Positions 1-10,452 of a DNA stretch of 64,000 nucleotides are shown in pieces. Both the position numbers and the translations under genes were made by a program. Each line of letters starts with the position of its first letter. Position 1 is the first letter of the stretch. The stretch comes from Azospira oryzae (GTDB lineage Bacteria > Pseudomonadota > Gammaproteobacteria > Burkholderiales > Rhodocyclaceae). The notes beneath the pieces were generated by a model, which worked only from the letters and a program-made list of their open reading frames with translations, did not search any database and was not told the origin of the DNA. Location of the stretch: assembly GCF_004217225.1 (NCBI RefSeq), contig NZ_SHKM01000002.1:315307-379306 (forward strand), given 5' to 3'.

Positions 1-1
1 C

Positions 2-3421
<3,420 letters not shown>

Positions 3422-3542
3422 GCGGCCCCGGCGCCAAAACATGTAAAGGAAGTTGTCGCAACGCCCCGAAACGGCCCGGATGATCTAAGATTCTGCCTTC
3501 GGCAACCGTTTCAGCAACCGTCTTTCCCGGCACCAGAACCCC

Positions 3543-4070
3543 ATGCGTTTTTCTTTCCGCCCCCTTGTCTTACTCACCCTGAGCGGATTGCTGCTGGCGG
3601 GCTGCGCCTCCCGCCCCACGCCGGCCTACAAGCACGAGTCCTTCGACAGCAATTCCCCCTTCGAATACTGGAGCACCCGGGTTCCCGCCAACGCCTGCGA
3701 ACTGGGGCGCCGGGCCCTGCTCAGCCAGGGCTACCAGGTGGAAGAGACCAAGCCCGAAAGCATCCGCGGCGAGAAGCTGTTCCAGCCCGAGGCCGATTAC
3801 GGCATGCGCCTTTCCATCAGCCTGGTATGCCTGCCCAGCAACGTCGGCACCGTCATCTACGCCAACGCCCGCCAGACCCGCTTCGCCCTCAAGGCCGGCA
3901 GCAGCAGCGCCGGCCTCAGCGTCACCGGCATCGGCTCCATCTCCCTGCCCTGGGTGGCGGACAAGGATTCCCTGGTCAAGGTGGGCGAGGAAACCATCGC
4001 CGACCCGGACTTCTACAAGCGCCTCTTCGCCCTCATCGACAGCCTGGACGGCGGCAGCAACAACAACTGA
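3543..4070 (+). CDS. Putative outer-membrane-associated lipoprotein (DUF2242-like)
   Basis: This 175-residue protein starts with a classic lipoprotein signal: Arg near the N terminus, a hydrophobic run and the lipobox LLAGC (Cys21), so it should be lipidated and anchored after cleavage. The mature part contains the string FDSNSPFEYWSTRV and looks like a small alpha/beta domain. I tentatively associate it with the uncharacterised DUF2242 lipoproteins; this is from memory and unverified. It lies between the sensor kinase and a bidirectional terminator and is probably a single-gene transcript. No function can be assigned. Confidence 0.75.
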   Translation: MRFSFRPLVLLTLSGLLLAGCASRPTPAYKHESFDSNSPFEYWSTRVPANACELGRRALLSQGYQVEETKPESIRGEKLFQPEADYGMRLSISLVCLPSNVGTVIYANARQTRFALKAGSSSAGLSVTGIGSISLPWVADKDSLVKVGEETIADPDFYKRLFALIDSLDGGSNNN

Positions 4071-4088
4071 ACGCACCGCGCCAAAAAC

Positions 4089-4117
4089 AAAGGCCAGCCT
4101 CCCGGGCTGGCCTTTTT
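4089..4117. terminator. Bidirectional intrinsic terminator between lipoprotein and MFS genes
   Basis: An 11-bp perfect stem (AAAGGCCAGCC / GGCTGGCCTTT) with a 5-nt loop is flanked by A and T runs. It sits between convergent genes and can stop both the lipoprotein transcript and the leftward MFS transcript. Confidence 0.88.
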
Positions 4118-4133
4118 GCTTTGCGGCGGCGCC

Positions 4134-5348
4134 TCAGGCCGGCTGGGCCACGGGCTGCACCGGCTTTTCCCGGATCGGCAGGTTCACCAGGGCGGCGGCC
4201 GCCGCCAGGGCGATGTCGGCGTACCACATCCAGCCGTAGTCGCCGAAGCGGGTCAGGGTCAGGCCCCCCAGGTAGGCGCCGAGAAAGCCGCCGATCTGGT
4301 GCGAGAGCAGGGTCAGGCCGAACAGGGTGCCCAGGTAGCGCACGCCGAAAAGCTTGCCGACGATGGCCGCCGTCGGCGGCACCGTGGCCAGCCAGGTGAA
4401 GCCGAGGCCGGCGGCGAACAGGTAGTAGGTCCATTCCGTGCGCGGCATCATCAGGTACCAGATGATGAGCAGGGCGCGGGAGGCGTACATGGCCGCCAGG
4501 ATGTACTTGCTGCGGTAGCGGGCCACACAGGAGCCGGCATAGAGACTGCCGAAGATGTTGGCCAGGCCGATGATGGCCAGGGACCAGCTGGCCACCGAGG
4601 GCGGCAGTCCGCACAGGTTCACCTCGCCGGGCAGGTGGGTTACGAGGAAGGCGATGTGGAAGCCGCAGGTGAAAAAGCCGGCATGCAGCAGCAGGTAGCT
4701 GCGGTCGCCCATGGCCTCCTTCACCGCCTGGCCAAGACCGCCGCCAGTGGCCGCTGTCGGGGCATGGGCCGGCGGAGCCCCCGCCAGACGGCCCACCAGG
4801 GGCAGGGCCGCCAGGGTGGCAATGGCCATGGCCCACAGGGCACCCATCCAGCCGATGCTCTGGATCAGGCGCTGCAGGATGGGGGCGAAGACGAACTGGC
4901 CGAAGGAGCCGCCGGCGTTGATGACCCCGGAGGCTGCACCCCGGGCCTCCACCGGCAGGCGCTGGGCGGCGGCGCCGATGAGCACGGAAAAGCTGCCGGC
5001 GCCGGCGCCCATGGCCGACAGCAGGCCGATGGAAAAGATCAGGCCCAGGCCCGAATCCATGAAGGGCGTCAGGGCGCTGCCGACTGCGAGCACCAGCAGG
5101 CCGCCGATGAGCACCGCCCGGGCGCCGTAGCGGTCGGCCACGGCCCCCGCCACGGGCTGGATGGCGCCCCAGGTGAACTGGCCCACGGCCATGGCCAGGC
5201 TGATGCTGGCGATGCCCAGGCCGGTGTGGGTATTGAGGGGCGCGACGAAGAGGCCGAGGGACTGCCGGGCACCCATGGTCACCATGAGAATGCCGGCCGC
5301 CGCCAGGGTGGTCACCAGCACTTCCGGCCGGCTCAGGGTACGAAACAT
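4134..5348 (-). CDS. MFS transporter
   Basis: A 404-residue polytopic protein with about 12 hydrophobic segments. The loop after the second segment carries an MFS signature-like sequence (GAVADRYGAR, about residues 67-76), and a hydrophilic central loop (about 205-225) separates the two six-helix halves. Substrate is not evident; the fold suggests an anion or drug symporter. It is transcribed away from the LysR gene at 5462 with a 113-bp shared intergenic region, the usual arrangement for a LysR regulator controlling a divergent transporter. Confidence 0.85.
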   Translation of the reverse strand: MFRTLSRPEVLVTTLAAAGILMVTMGARQSLGLFVAPLNTHTGLGIASISLAMAVGQFTWGAIQPVAGAVADRYGARAVLIGGLLVLAVGSALTPFMDSGLGLIFSIGLLSAMGAGAGSFSVLIGAAAQRLPVEARGAASGVINAGGSFGQFVFAPILQRLIQSIGWMGALWAMAIATLAALPLVGRLAGAPPAHAPTAATGGGLGQAVKEAMGDRSYLLLHAGFFTCGFHIAFLVTHLPGEVNLCGLPPSVASWSLAIIGLANIFGSLYAGSCVARYRSKYILAAMYASRALLIIWYLMMPRTEWTYYLFAAGLGFTWLATVPPTAAIVGKLFGVRYLGTLFGLTLLSHQIGGFLGAYLGGLTLTRFGDYGWMWYADIALAAAAALVNLPIREKPVQPVAQPA

Positions 5349-5441
5349 GGCAATCCTTCCCGGCCCGTACGGACCAAATCAATCGGATTCCACTCTAGTC
5401 AGCAAATCGGCGACGAAACAGCCCATAATCCCCGCATCAAC

Positions 5442-5458
5442 GTCAACGGATCATTGAC
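5442..5458. promoter_or_regulatory. Candidate LysR operator overlapping the lysR translation start region
   Basis: The inverted repeat GTCAA-N7-TTGAC contains the T-N11-A pattern of LysR-type binding sites. It ends 3 nt before the ATG of the LysR gene and lies within the divergent MFS/LysR intergenic region. Binding there would suit autoregulation; this is inference from the motif and position only. Confidence 0.4.
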
Positions 5459-5461
5459 ACC

Positions 5462-6382
5462 ATGGCCTGGCTTCCCAGTTGGCACAGTTTCCTCAAGGTC
5501 GTCGAAAGCGGCAGCATGGCCGCCGCCGCCCGGCAGCTGGACTGCACCCGGGCCCAGGTCAGCAAGCAGATCGGCGACCTGGAACGATCCCTCGGCCAGC
5601 GCCTGTTCGAGCGAGCCACCCGCCGCCTCAGCCTGACCCCCGCCGGCGAAGTATTCCTCCAGCACGCCCGCCGCGCCCTGGAAGCGGTGGACAGCGCCGA
5701 ACTGGCCCTGCGCCACCTGGGCGAAACGCCCCAGGGCGTGCTGCGCATCAGCGCCACCCTGGCCTTCGGCCGCCGCTACATCGCCCCCCTGCTGCCGTCC
5801 ATGGTCGAGAAATACCCGGGCCTGGAATGTGAGCTGGTACTCACCGACCAGCTGGTGGACCTGGTGGCCGACCGCATCGACCTGGCCCTCCGCCTGACCA
5901 AGGCCCCGCCCGAAGACGCCGTGGCCCGCCCCCTGCTGCAACTGGAACGCCACCTCTGCGCCGCCCCCGCCTACCTGGCCGCCCACGGCGCGCCCCAGAC
6001 GCCCCAGGACCTGCCCCTGCACCGCTGCTTCAGCTACCTGTTCACCGACGACGGCCACTGGCGCCTGACCGACCGGGAAGGAGCCGAGATCCGGGTGCCC
6101 ATCCACAGCCCCCTGCGCTACAACAATCTGGAATGCCTGGAAGACGCCATCCTCGCCGGCCAGGGCATCGGCATCCTGCCCGACTTCCTGTGCGCCCCGG
6201 CCCTGGCCGACGGCCGCCTGATCCGGGTGCTGCCCGACCACGAACCCCAGGTCCGCTTCGGCCGCCACCTCTACGCCTGCTACACCCCCAGCCGCATCCG
6301 CCTGCCCAAGGTCAAGGTCTTCCTGGCCGAACTGGAAGCGGCCCTGACGCCGGTGCCGCCGTGGCGGCAGGAGCGGAAATGA
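5462..6382 (+). CDS. LysR-family transcriptional regulator
   Basis: The 306-residue protein has the standard LysR layout. An N-terminal winged helix-turn-helix (about residues 5-62, with GSMAAAARQLDCTRAQVSKQI as the recognition region; only part is quoted) is followed by a periplasmic-binding-like effector domain (about 90-295). The sequence SATLAFGRRYIAPLL is typical of the start of the effector domain in the CrgA/DsdC-like group. It is divergent from the MFS transporter, its probable target. No good Shine-Dalgarno sequence precedes the ATG, and a candidate operator occupies that position. Confidence 0.88.
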   Translation: MAWLPSWHSFLKVVESGSMAAAARQLDCTRAQVSKQIGDLERSLGQRLFERATRRLSLTPAGEVFLQHARRALEAVDSAELALRHLGETPQGVLRISATLAFGRRYIAPLLPSMVEKYPGLECELVLTDQLVDLVADRIDLALRLTKAPPEDAVARPLLQLERHLCAAPAYLAAHGAPQTPQDLPLHRCFSYLFTDDGHWRLTDREGAEIRVPIHSPLRYNNLECLEDAILAGQGIGILPDFLCAPALADGRLIRVLPDHEPQVRFGRHLYACYTPSRIRLPKVKVFLAELEAALTPVPPWRQERK

Positions 6383-6384
6383 AG

Positions 6385-6412
6385 AAGGCCAGTCGCGGAG
6401 GACTGGCCTTTT
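6385..6412. terminator. Intrinsic terminator after the LysR gene
   Basis: A 10-bp perfect stem (AAGGCCAGTC / GACTGGCCTT) with a 6-nt loop and a short T run begins 2 bp after the LysR stop codon. It is only 10 bp from the left tRNA-Gly repeat, so before the islet inserted it may also have terminated tRNA-Gly transcription from the other side. Confidence 0.8.
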
Positions 6413-6422
6413 GAGTATCCGA

Positions 6423-6444
6423 TGGAGCGGGCGATGGGAATCGA
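6423..6444. repeat. Left attachment-site-like copy of the tRNA-Gly(CCC) 3' end
   Basis: These 22 bp match the last 22 nt of the tRNA-Gly gene exactly, including the encoded CCA. Beyond the repeat the sequence diverges: the partner strand of the T-arm is lost and no complete cloverleaf forms, so this is not a second functional tRNA. Confidence 0.78.
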
Positions 6445-6662
6445 GCACGTGGGTCTAAGCTCATCAAGCTGTCCAAGACCAGCGCTAACAAGATGAAAAG
6501 AATAAATTCTATATTTCACCAAAGGAGTAGCGGTTCAAGCCGCATCAGCCCAATTTACTACCTTATTTGACTGACTTGGATTCCACTACGACCAAAACGT
6601 GACCAGACGCGTGGCGACAGCCCTAAAACAGCTATGGTGAGCGGTAGCCTAGGAGGATCTTT

Positions 6663-6679
6663 TTTGGGACAATCCCAAA
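6663..6679. promoter_or_regulatory. Short palindrome upstream of the islet operon
   Basis: The perfect inverted repeat TTTGGGA-CAA-TCCCAAA lies 28 bp before the GTG of the nucleotidyltransferase-like gene. It could be an operator for autoregulation or a leader hairpin. There is no downstream T run, so I do not call a terminator. Confidence 0.4.
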
Positions 6680-6706
6680 GACATAATAAATAACGAGGCA
6701 AAAGCT

Positions 6707-7291
6707 GTGATTCCTTCGTTCAATGCGTCAATGGTGTTGCCGCCATTCGTCGGAGAAAACCCTACTCGACGGGCAGACATGTCACCTTACAAGGTGTCCA
6801 TGCACGATGTCGTAGCCAGATTTGCCACAAGTAGACCCAGAGTAAAAATCTTAAGGGGTTTATTAGCCTACCGTAGCGCTTTATTGAGCGCTGGTGTTAC
6901 CGCAGGATTTCAATGGCTTGATGGTAGCTTCGTTGAGGATGTTGAGCAGATCAGAAAAGTTCCGCCCAAGGATCTAGATGTAGTTACCTTTGGAAAACTA
7001 CCCGCATCCGATGTGGCTGCCAAAAGAGAGTGGATGCAGAAGCACGTTCATCTACTCGACCGAAACCAAGCAAAGATTGTTTTTTCATGCGATGCGTTTT
7101 TTGTTGACCTAGCCAAAAATCCAGAAATGCTGGTCGATGATACCCGCTATTGGTTTGGGCTCTTTTCTCACCAACGTGAGTCGACACTTTGGAAAGGGAT
7201 GCTCCAAGTTCCATTGAACTCTAATGACCAAGATGCCGTCGATTACCTAGACAAAGCTTGGCCAGAGTTGGAAGGAGGAACTAATGCTTAA
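6707..7291 (+). CDS. Nucleotidyltransferase-like protein of the tRNA-Gly islet
   Basis: A 194-residue protein from a GTG start with GAGG 8 nt upstream; an ATG at 6731 is a possible alternative. Residues 73-74 (GS in WLDGSFVEDV) and 89-91 (DLD in PPKDLDVVTF), plus an acidic strand around 129-134 (SCDAFFVD), reproduce the hG[GS]...DxD...D arrangement of minimal nucleotidyltransferases. It resembles proteins annotated as DUF6932, an association from memory. If active it would transfer a nucleotide to a protein, RNA or small molecule. Its stop overlaps the start of the next gene by 8 bp, implying translational coupling. The AT-rich composition marks it as acquired. No trans-membrane segment or signal peptide is seen. 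Confidence 0.62.
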   Translation: MIPSFNASMVLPPFVGENPTRRADMSPYKVSMHDVVARFATSRPRVKILRGLLAYRSALLSAGVTAGFQWLDGSFVEDVEQIRKVPPKDLDVVTFGKLPASDVAAKREWMQKHVHLLDRNQAKIVFSCDAFFVDLAKNPEMLVDDTRYWFGLFSHQRESTLWKGMLQVPLNSNDQDAVDYLDKAWPELEGGTNA

Positions 7292-8255
7292 AAAGCTCGA
7301 AATTGATGCGCTGAAGGCTGACATCGCCTCCATAGACGCCATGCTGACTTCGCGAACTGCTGATGATGACCCCATCGGCCACTTTCAATATTCAGCGCGC
7401 CGCGACGAGTTGTTAAGCTCCTTGCAACGGATTGGCAACGCTCCTGAAACTCATGCCGAAGTTGGTCTTTTCTTTGGAGGAGCTCCCGTTCAGGGTGCAC
7501 GCGGAATTTACGCTGACTTTGCAGGCCAAGTTCTTGATGACTACCAGGCTCTGGTCTCAAAACGTTACTGCAGTCGGGAAATAGGTCAATTGGGAACACG
7601 TGGGCCGGTACCACAATCAGGAAATTCGCAATTGATGATCACTGGCACGCTTCGAGGCTCTTTCGGATTTGTGCTTGAGGAAGCCGGAAGCAATAACGAG
7701 ATACTTGAAACCCCTTTGATGGAAGTGGTCGAGGAGATATCAGAGATCCTCTCCCGAGTGGGTGCAGAAGATGAAACGATATTCGATGAGGCTGCATCAA
7801 TTCTTGATGAACGAACCTTAGTTACGTTAAAACAGTTTTTTCAAAAACTAGATGATGGTGGCGCGACTTTGCGTGTCGTCCAAGGGGCTCACGACTTTTT
7901 GCTTGATCGACAGTCTATTTCATTAGCCCGCGCGCGGATTCAGGCTCTTGAAATTGAAGATCAGACTACAACGTATACGGGCACGCTTTTTTTGCTACCC
8001 GATTCACGTCGTTTTGATTTTTATATTCCTAACGATGATGGCTTACGCGTAATTATGAAGGGCACAGTCAGTCAAGCCGTTATTCGGCAACTGGAGGGGC
8101 AACCCGAAATCGGTCAGGCTCCCATTGACGCTCGCTCGATCCCGCAAGGGCCTTGGAGAGTTGAGATTCGGACTCGCGAAATTCGGGAGCGTAACCGGGC
8201 ACCGCGTAAGGTTCACACGCTGATCCGGCTTGTAAATAGAGCCGACGTGACCTAG
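7284..8255 (+). CDS. Uncharacterised 323-aa protein coupled to the nucleotidyltransferase-like gene
   Basis: I do not recognise this family. A strong AAGGAGG lies 5 nt before the ATG, inside the end of the preceding gene. Residues 1-50 are helical and charged and may form a coiled coil. Around 58-97 is a distinctive stretch with GLFFGGAPVQGARG and a helical segment ending SKRYCSREI. Residues 140-205 look helical and acidic. The C-terminal third (about 225-320) looks beta-rich and ends in a basic patch (IRERNRAPRKVHTLIRL) that could contact nucleic acid. There are no membrane segments. Co-transcription with a putative nucleotidyltransferase suggests an antitoxin, target or effector partner; this is inference only. 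Confidence 0.6.
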   Translation: MLKKLEIDALKADIASIDAMLTSRTADDDPIGHFQYSARRDELLSSLQRIGNAPETHAEVGLFFGGAPVQGARGIYADFAGQVLDDYQALVSKRYCSREIGQLGTRGPVPQSGNSQLMITGTLRGSFGFVLEEAGSNNEILETPLMEVVEEISEILSRVGAEDETIFDEAASILDERTLVTLKQFFQKLDDGGATLRVVQGAHDFLLDRQSISLARARIQALEIEDQTTTYTGTLFLLPDSRRFDFYIPNDDGLRVIMKGTVSQAVIRQLEGQPEIGQAPIDARSIPQGPWRVEIRTREIRERNRAPRKVHTLIRLVNRADVT

Positions 8256-8279
8256 GCAGTGTACCCACGCTTCCTAGGT
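8250..8279. repeat. Inverted repeat overlapping the end of the second islet gene
   Basis: ACCTAGG (8250-8256) is mirrored by CCTAGGT (8273-8279) across a 16-nt spacer, and the left arm includes the stop codon. There is no T run after it, so it may be a processing or end-of-element signal rather than a terminator. Confidence 0.35.
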
Positions 8280-8312
8280 GAGTTGCCGGGGACCAGATAT
8301 CGACCAGACAAC

Positions 8313-8350
8313 AAAAAAGCCAACCGGAACCGGTTGGCTTTCTCTTTTGC
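8313..8350. terminator. Bidirectional terminator between the islet operon and tRNA-Gly
   Basis: A 12-bp perfect palindrome (AAAGCCAACCGG / CCGGTTGGCTTT, 8316-8341) is flanked by an A6 run on the left and a T-rich tract on the right. It can stop the rightward islet transcript and the leftward tRNA-Gly transcript, whose 3' end is 37 bp away. Confidence 0.85.
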
Positions 8351-8377
8351 AGATCAACGATCCGCCTAAATTCGATG

Positions 8378-8399
8378 TGGAGCGGGCGATGGGAATCGA
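8378..8399. repeat. Right attachment-site-like copy inside tRNA-Gly(CCC)
   Basis: This is the 3'-terminal 22 bp of the intact tRNA gene, identical to 6423-6444. It is the expected integrase crossover segment, with the functional tRNA regenerated after insertion. Confidence 0.75.
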
Positions 8400-8451
8400 A
8401 CCCACGGCTCTAGCTTGGGAAGCTAGGGTATTACCATTATACGACGCCCGC
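8378..8451 (-). tRNA. tRNA-Gly (anticodon CCC)
   Basis: The complementary strand folds as a 74-nt tRNA with encoded CCA. The acceptor stem is GCGGGCG / CGCCCGC with discriminator U, the D-arm follows, the anticodon arm is CTAGC-TTCCCAA-GCTAG giving anticodon CCC, and the T-loop is TTCGATT between GTGGG and CCCAT. It reads GGG codons. Its 3' end faces the islet. Confidence 0.96.
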
Positions 8452-8539
8452 TCGGGCTGATTTGGCGGCTCCGGAGGCGGAACCGAGGTGGCATTCTACG
8501 CCGCCGCCTGCCGCAGGGGCAACCGGCGGGGTACGAAAC

Positions 8540-9091
8540 TCAGTCGGCCAGGCGGCGGTAGCGGCCGCCCTGGAAGACGAGAGGGGGCTGGGCCGGGTCC
8601 TGGGCGAAGCGCTCGACCTGGCCGATGAAGATGAGGTGGTCGCCGCCGGCATGGCGGGCGACGTTGGCGCATTCGAAGCTGGCGCAGGTGCCGGCCAGCA
8701 CCGGGGCGCCGCCCAGGCCGGGCTGCCAGGCCACGCCGTCGAACTTGTCTTCGAGGCGGGAGGCGAAGCGGTTGGAGACTTCTTCCTGGTTCGCTGCCAG
8801 CACGTTCACGGCAAAGTGGGAGGCGCTCTCGAAAATGCCCAGGCTGGGGGAGTTGGCGGAGAGGCTCCACAGCACCAGGGGCGGCTCCAGGGAGACGGAA
8901 TTGAAGGAGCTGACGGTGAGGCCCACCGGGGTGCCGTCGGCGGCCATGGCGGTGACCACGGTGACGCCGGTGGCGAAGCCGCCCAGGGCGTTGCGGAAGG
9001 CGCGGCAGTCGAAGGGGGCCGGGGTGGCGGCGGCGTCGCTGTCGCAGGTGTTGCAGGGCAGGTCGAGGGCGGAGTTTTGGCTGGAAGTCAT
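8540..9091 (-). CDS. Flavin reductase domain protein
   Basis: The 183-residue protein matches the FMN-binding split-barrel flavin reductase family: FATGVTVVTAMAADGTPVGLTVSSFNSVSLEPPLVLW shows the typical FATGV and T-x-SSFxSVSL-xPPL pattern (about residues 38-75), followed by FAVNVL and the closing GGRYR. Such enzymes reduce FMN/FAD with NAD(P)H for a partner monooxygenase or act as stand-alone reductases. No monooxygenase is adjacent. An unusual N-terminal extension of about 25 residues contains two cysteines. It is divergent from purT. Confidence 0.85.
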   Translation of the reverse strand: MTSSQNSALDLPCNTCDSDAAATPAPFDCRAFRNALGGFATGVTVVTAMAADGTPVGLTVSSFNSVSLEPPLVLWSLSANSPSLGIFESASHFAVNVLAANQEEVSNRFASRLEDKFDGVAWQPGLGGAPVLAGTCASFECANVARHAGGDHLIFIGQVERFAQDPAQPPLVFQGGRYRRLAD

Positions 9092-9204
9092 GAAGTCGTC
9101 GGAGGCGGGCTGCGTGCTAACATGCGCGGACTTTTTGCCGTCCGGGGTGGCGCCGCTGTGGCGGTCTGCCCCTGCAATGCCCTTATTTTCAAGGAAGTGA
9201 TGCT

Positions 9205-10437
9205 ATGAGAATCGGAACGCCCCTCTCCCCTTCGGCCACCAAGGTGATGCTGCTGGGGGCGGGAGAACTGGGCAAGGAGGTGATTATCGCCTTGCAGCGC
9301 CTGGGTGTCGAGGTCATCGCCGTGGACCGCTACGCCGATGCGCCGGGCATGCAGGTGGCCCACCGTTCCCACGTCATTTCCATGACCGACGGGGCCGCCC
9401 TGCGCCGCCTCATCGAGCTGGAGAAGCCCCATCTGGTGGTGCCGGAGATCGAGGCCATCGCCACCGACACCCTGGTGGAGATCGAGGCCGAGGGCCTGGC
9501 CCAGGTCATTCCCACGGCCCGGGCCGCCAAGCTGACCATGAACCGGGAAGGCATCCGCCGCCTGGCCGCCGAGGAACTGGGCCTGCCCACCTCGCCCTAC
9601 CGCTTCGCCGATTCCCTGGCCGAGCTGCAGGCCGCCATCGACGGCACGGGGGAGGAGAAGGGCATCGGCTACCCCTGCGTGGTCAAGCCGGTGATGTCTT
9701 CCTCCGGCAAGGGCCAGTCCTTGCTGAAGACCCCCGCCGACGTGGAGAGGGCCTGGAACCACGCCCAGGCCGGCGGCCGGGTGCAGCAGTCCCGGGTCAT
9801 CGTCGAGGGCTTCGTCAAGTTCGACTACGAGATCACCCAGCTCACCGTGCGCGCCGTGGGCAGCTCGGGCCAGGTGGAAACCTTCTTCTGCGAACCCATC
9901 GGCCACATCCAGGTGGACGGCGACTATGTGGAATCCTGGCAGCCCCAGCCCATGAGCGAGGCGGCCCGGGAGAAGTCCCGGGAGATCGCCGAAAAGGTCA
10001 CCAGCAACCTGGGCGGCCGCGGCATCTTCGGCGTCGAGCTGTTCATCAAGGGCGACCAGGTGTGGTTCTCCGAAGTCAGCCCGCGCCCCCACGACACGGG
10101 CCTGGTGACCCTGACCAGCCAGCGCCTCTCCGAATTCGAACTGCACGCCCGGGCCATCCTGGGCCTGCCGGTGGATGCCAGCCTGCGCACGCCCGGCGCC
10201 TCCGCCGTCATCTACGGCGGCCTGGAGGAACAGGGCGTGGCCTACGAAGGCGTGGCCGAGGCCCTGCAGGTGCCCACCGCCGACCTGCGCCTGTTCGGCA
10301 AGCCCGAGAGCTTCAAGAAGCGCCGCATGGGCGTGGCCCTGGCCACCGGCGGCAGCATCGAACAGGCCCGGCAGCGGGCCAGCCTGGCCGCCAGCCGGGT
10401 GACGCCGGTTTCCGGCAAGCCCGCCACCAAGAAATAA
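9205..10437 (+). CDS. purT: Formate-dependent phosphoribosylglycinamide formyltransferase
   Basis: The 410-residue protein is a full-length PurT, which makes formyl-GAR from GAR, formate and ATP in purine synthesis and so bypasses folate-dependent PurN. Visible landmarks are the N-terminal [14 protein letters not shown], the ATP-grasp loop [11 protein letters not shown] (about 165-175), the metal/ATP site [24 protein letters not shown] (about 275-300; part shown) and the C-terminal [23 protein letters not shown] precedes the ATG by 8 nt. It is followed 15 bp later by an alpha/beta hydrolase. Confidence 0.96.
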   Translation: MRIGTPLSPSATKVMLLGAGELGKEVIIALQRLGVEVIAVDRYADAPGMQVAHRSHVISMTDGAALRRLIELEKPHLVVPEIEAIATDTLVEIEAEGLAQVIPTARAAKLTMNREGIRRLAAEELGLPTSPYRFADSLAELQAAIDGTGEEKGIGYPCVVKPVMSSSGKGQSLLKTPADVERAWNHAQAGGRVQQSRVIVEGFVKFDYEITQLTVRAVGSSGQVETFFCEPIGHIQVDGDYVESWQPQPMSEAAREKSREIAEKVTSNLGGRGIFGVELFIKGDQVWFSEVSPRPHDTGLVTLTSQRLSEFELHARAILGLPVDASLRTPGASAVIYGGLEEQGVAYEGVAEALQVPTADLRLFGKPESFKKRRMGVALATGGSIEQARQRASLAASRVTPVSGKPATKK

Positions 10438-10452
10438 GCGGGCCGCAACCCA

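Larger units (their letters stand above)
6383..6706. other. Gene-poor stretch: terminator, left tRNA repeat and islet leader
   Basis: This 324-bp stretch holds the LysR terminator, the left copy of the tRNA-Gly 3' end (6423-6444), about 220 bp of AT-richer sequence without a convincing gene, and a short palindrome before the first islet gene. I see no integrase remnant or sigma-70 promoter clear enough to call. Confidence 0.6.
6423..8399. mobile_element. Small tRNA-Gly-associated genomic islet with two cargo genes
   Basis: A 22-bp exact repeat of the 3' end of tRNA-Gly (T-arm side to CCA) occurs at 6423-6444, and the intact tRNA carries the other copy at 8378-8399. The 1.9 kb between is visibly AT-richer than its surroundings, with many A/T third positions and TTA codons, and contains only two overlapping genes. 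This is the usual product of site-specific integration at a tRNA 3' end. No integrase, transposase or relaxase is present, so the islet is either a decayed element or one mobilised in trans. Confidence 0.7.

Noticed and set aside
6423-6500. Possible second tRNA gene at the left repeat
   Set aside because: Only the last 22 nt match. The T-arm lacks its pairing strand and no acceptor 5' strand is found, so it is an attachment-site copy, not a tRNA.
8278-8460. 60-codon frame ending MGIEPTALAWEARVLPLYDARSG
   Set aside because: This is the reverse reading of tRNA-Gly, a well-known spurious translation.
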